A program made the translations under genes and the position numbers. The notes under the pieces are model-generated. The model did no database searches and had not been told where the DNA came from. It was given only the letters and a program-made list of their open reading frames with translations. Below are positions 5,603 through 6,446 of a stretch of DNA of 6,446 nt, in pieces. The first letter of the stretch is position 1; every line of letters begins with the position of its first letter. Source of the stretch: Ignavibacteriota bacterium (GTDB taxonomy: Bacteria; Bacteroidota; Ignavibacteria; Palsa-1295); assembly GCA_025357895.1 (NCBI GenBank), contig JANYLL010000188.1, forward strand, positions 1 through 6,446, read 5' to 3'.

Positions 5603-6446
5603 ATGGCACTTTTAGAAGTAAAAAATCTTCAAACGTATTTCTTCACCGATGACGGGGTATCAAAAGCTGTTGATGATGTCAGCTATACAGTAGATCCAAA
5701 AGAAACGCTTGGCGTTGTTGGAGAATCCGGCTGCGGAAAATCCGTTACAGCCCTTTCGATCATGCGTCTAATACCCGACCCTCCGGGAAAAACAGTAGGA
5801 GGGCAGATACTTTTTGAAGGCCGTGATCTACTAAAGATCTCCGAAGAAGAGATGCGTTCAATACGCGGTAATAAGATCGGCATGATCTTTCAGGAGCCGA
5901 TGACTTCGCTTAATCCGGTTTTTACTGTCGGCAATCAGATCGAAGAATCGATTCTTCTTCACGAAAAAGTATCGAAAGAAGAAGCAAAGAACCGCGCTAT
6001 TGAAATGCTGAAAAAAGTCGGCATTCCCGCTCCCGAGCAGCGCTATAAAGAATACCCGCATCAATTATCAGGCGGAATGCGCCAGCGCATCATGATCGCG
6101 ATGGCGCTTGCCTGTAATCCTTCTATTCTTATTGCCGATGAACCGACTACAGCTTTGGATGTAACTGTTCAGGCACAGATTTTAGAACTTATAAAATCTT
6201 TACAGGAAAGCCTTGGAATGGGCGTTATTCTTATAACTCACGATCTTGGAGTTATTGCTGAAACTGCGGATAAGGTTGCCGTCATGTATGCTTCACATAT
6301 TGTTGAGTATTCCATAGCAGATGAAGTTTATTATAATCCCCTTCATCCTTATACCGTGGGCTTACTTGGTTCTATTCCGAAACTCAATATCGAATCTGAT
6401 AGATTAATGACTATTGAAGGCACGGTTCCGGTGCCGACGAATTATC
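5603..6446 (+). CDS. dppD: Peptide/nickel-type ABC importer ATPase, DppD/OppD family (C-terminus beyond the window)
   Basis: 281 codons are present and the gene runs off the right edge; family members are about 320-340 residues, so roughly 40-60 are missing. It hydrolyses ATP on the cytoplasmic side to drive the DppBC channel. Visible motifs are the Walker A GESGCGKS (40-47), the Q-loop at Gln97 (FQEPMTSLNP), the ABC signature LSGGMRQR (155-162), Walker B ILIADEP (175-181, with catalytic Glu180) and the switch His213 (THDLGV). NPLHPYTVGLLGSIP (245-259) is the start of the Oligo_HPY extension that marks the DppD/DppF class. MYASHIVEYS (228-237) varies from the common MYAG form. The ATG lies 34 bases after the dppC stop; the gap is nearly all A and T with no Shine-Dalgarno and no terminator hairpin, so the three genes likely share one transcript. 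A DppF-type partner may follow outside the window. Confidence 0.93.
   Translation, partial: MALLEVKNLQTYFFTDDGVSKAVDDVSYTVDPKETLGVVGESGCGKSVTALSIMRLIPDPPGKTVGGQILFEGRDLLKISEEEMRSIRGNKIGMIFQEPMTSLNPVFTVGNQIEESILLHEKVSKEEAKNRAIEMLKKVGIPAPEQRYKEYPHQLSGGMRQRIMIAMALACNPSILIADEPTTALDVTVQAQILELIKSLQESLGMGVILITHDLGVIAETADKVAVMYASHIVEYSIADEVYYNPLHPYTVGLLGSIPKLNIESDRLMTIEGTVPVPTNY

Noticed and set aside
5101..6064. Minus-strand open frames at 5101-5289, 5683-5883 and 5858-6064
   Set aside because: They lie opposite dppC and dppD, whose motifs are intact, and have no supporting motifs or start signals.
3525..6446. The Dpp-type transporter as the inner-membrane B12 importer
   Set aside because: The permeases and ATPase are clearly of the DppBCD family rather than BtuC/BtuD type, and they are transcribed away from the riboswitch.
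1..6446. Mobile element, CRISPR array, tRNA, defence or toxin-antitoxin system
   Set aside because: No transposase or recombinase frame, terminal repeats, spaced direct repeats, cloverleaf or small toxin gene pair was found on either strand.

Overview
The window holds two back-to-back transcription units that diverge from a roughly 90-base gap around 3434-3524. The left unit (minus strand) is a vitamin B12 (cobalamin) outer-membrane uptake operon behind a textbook cobalamin riboswitch. The right unit (plus strand) is the front of a peptide/nickel-type (Dpp/Opp) ABC importer operon. Both edges cut through a gene.

The organism looks like a member of the Bacteroidota/Chlorobiota/Ignavibacteria-Kapabacteria (FCB) side of the tree. 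Both divergent promoters match the TAnnTTTG -7 element typical of Bacteroidota, most genes lack a Shine-Dalgarno sequence and start after AT-rich leaders, and a TonB receptor is paired with a DUF5074/BtuG-like surface lipoprotein. The genus cannot be read from the sequence.

Minus strand, in transcription order: promoter (3451-3483), cobalamin aptamer (3282-3433), a leader ending in a hairpin that buries the btuB ribosome-binding site (3172-3204), btuB (TonB-dependent receptor, GTG start, 3167-1158), a seven-repeat beta-propeller lipoprotein resembling BtuG (1141-134), and the first 35 codons of a small membrane protein (106-1), possibly a DUF6580 or ECF-S-like transporter. Gaps of 16 and 27 bases indicate co-transcription. 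The expected logic is that B12 binds the leader RNA and shuts off btuB and the genes behind it. When B12 is scarce, the lipoprotein captures it at the cell surface and hands it to BtuB for TonB-driven passage. The truncated membrane protein may serve the inner membrane.

Plus strand: promoter (3469-3499), dppB (3525-4481), dppC (4492-5568, with an unusually long external segment) and dppD (5603 to the edge, ATPase with all nucleotide-binding motifs). The second ATPase (DppF-like) may follow beyond the edge. No substrate-binding protein is in the window.

Nothing here is a wholly new system. The parts most worth a second look are the riboswitch expression platform with its candidate antisequester, the BtuG-like protein in a probable non-gut lineage, the cut-off membrane gene, and the DppC insertion. 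I saw no tRNA, rRNA, CRISPR array, insertion sequence or long repeat.
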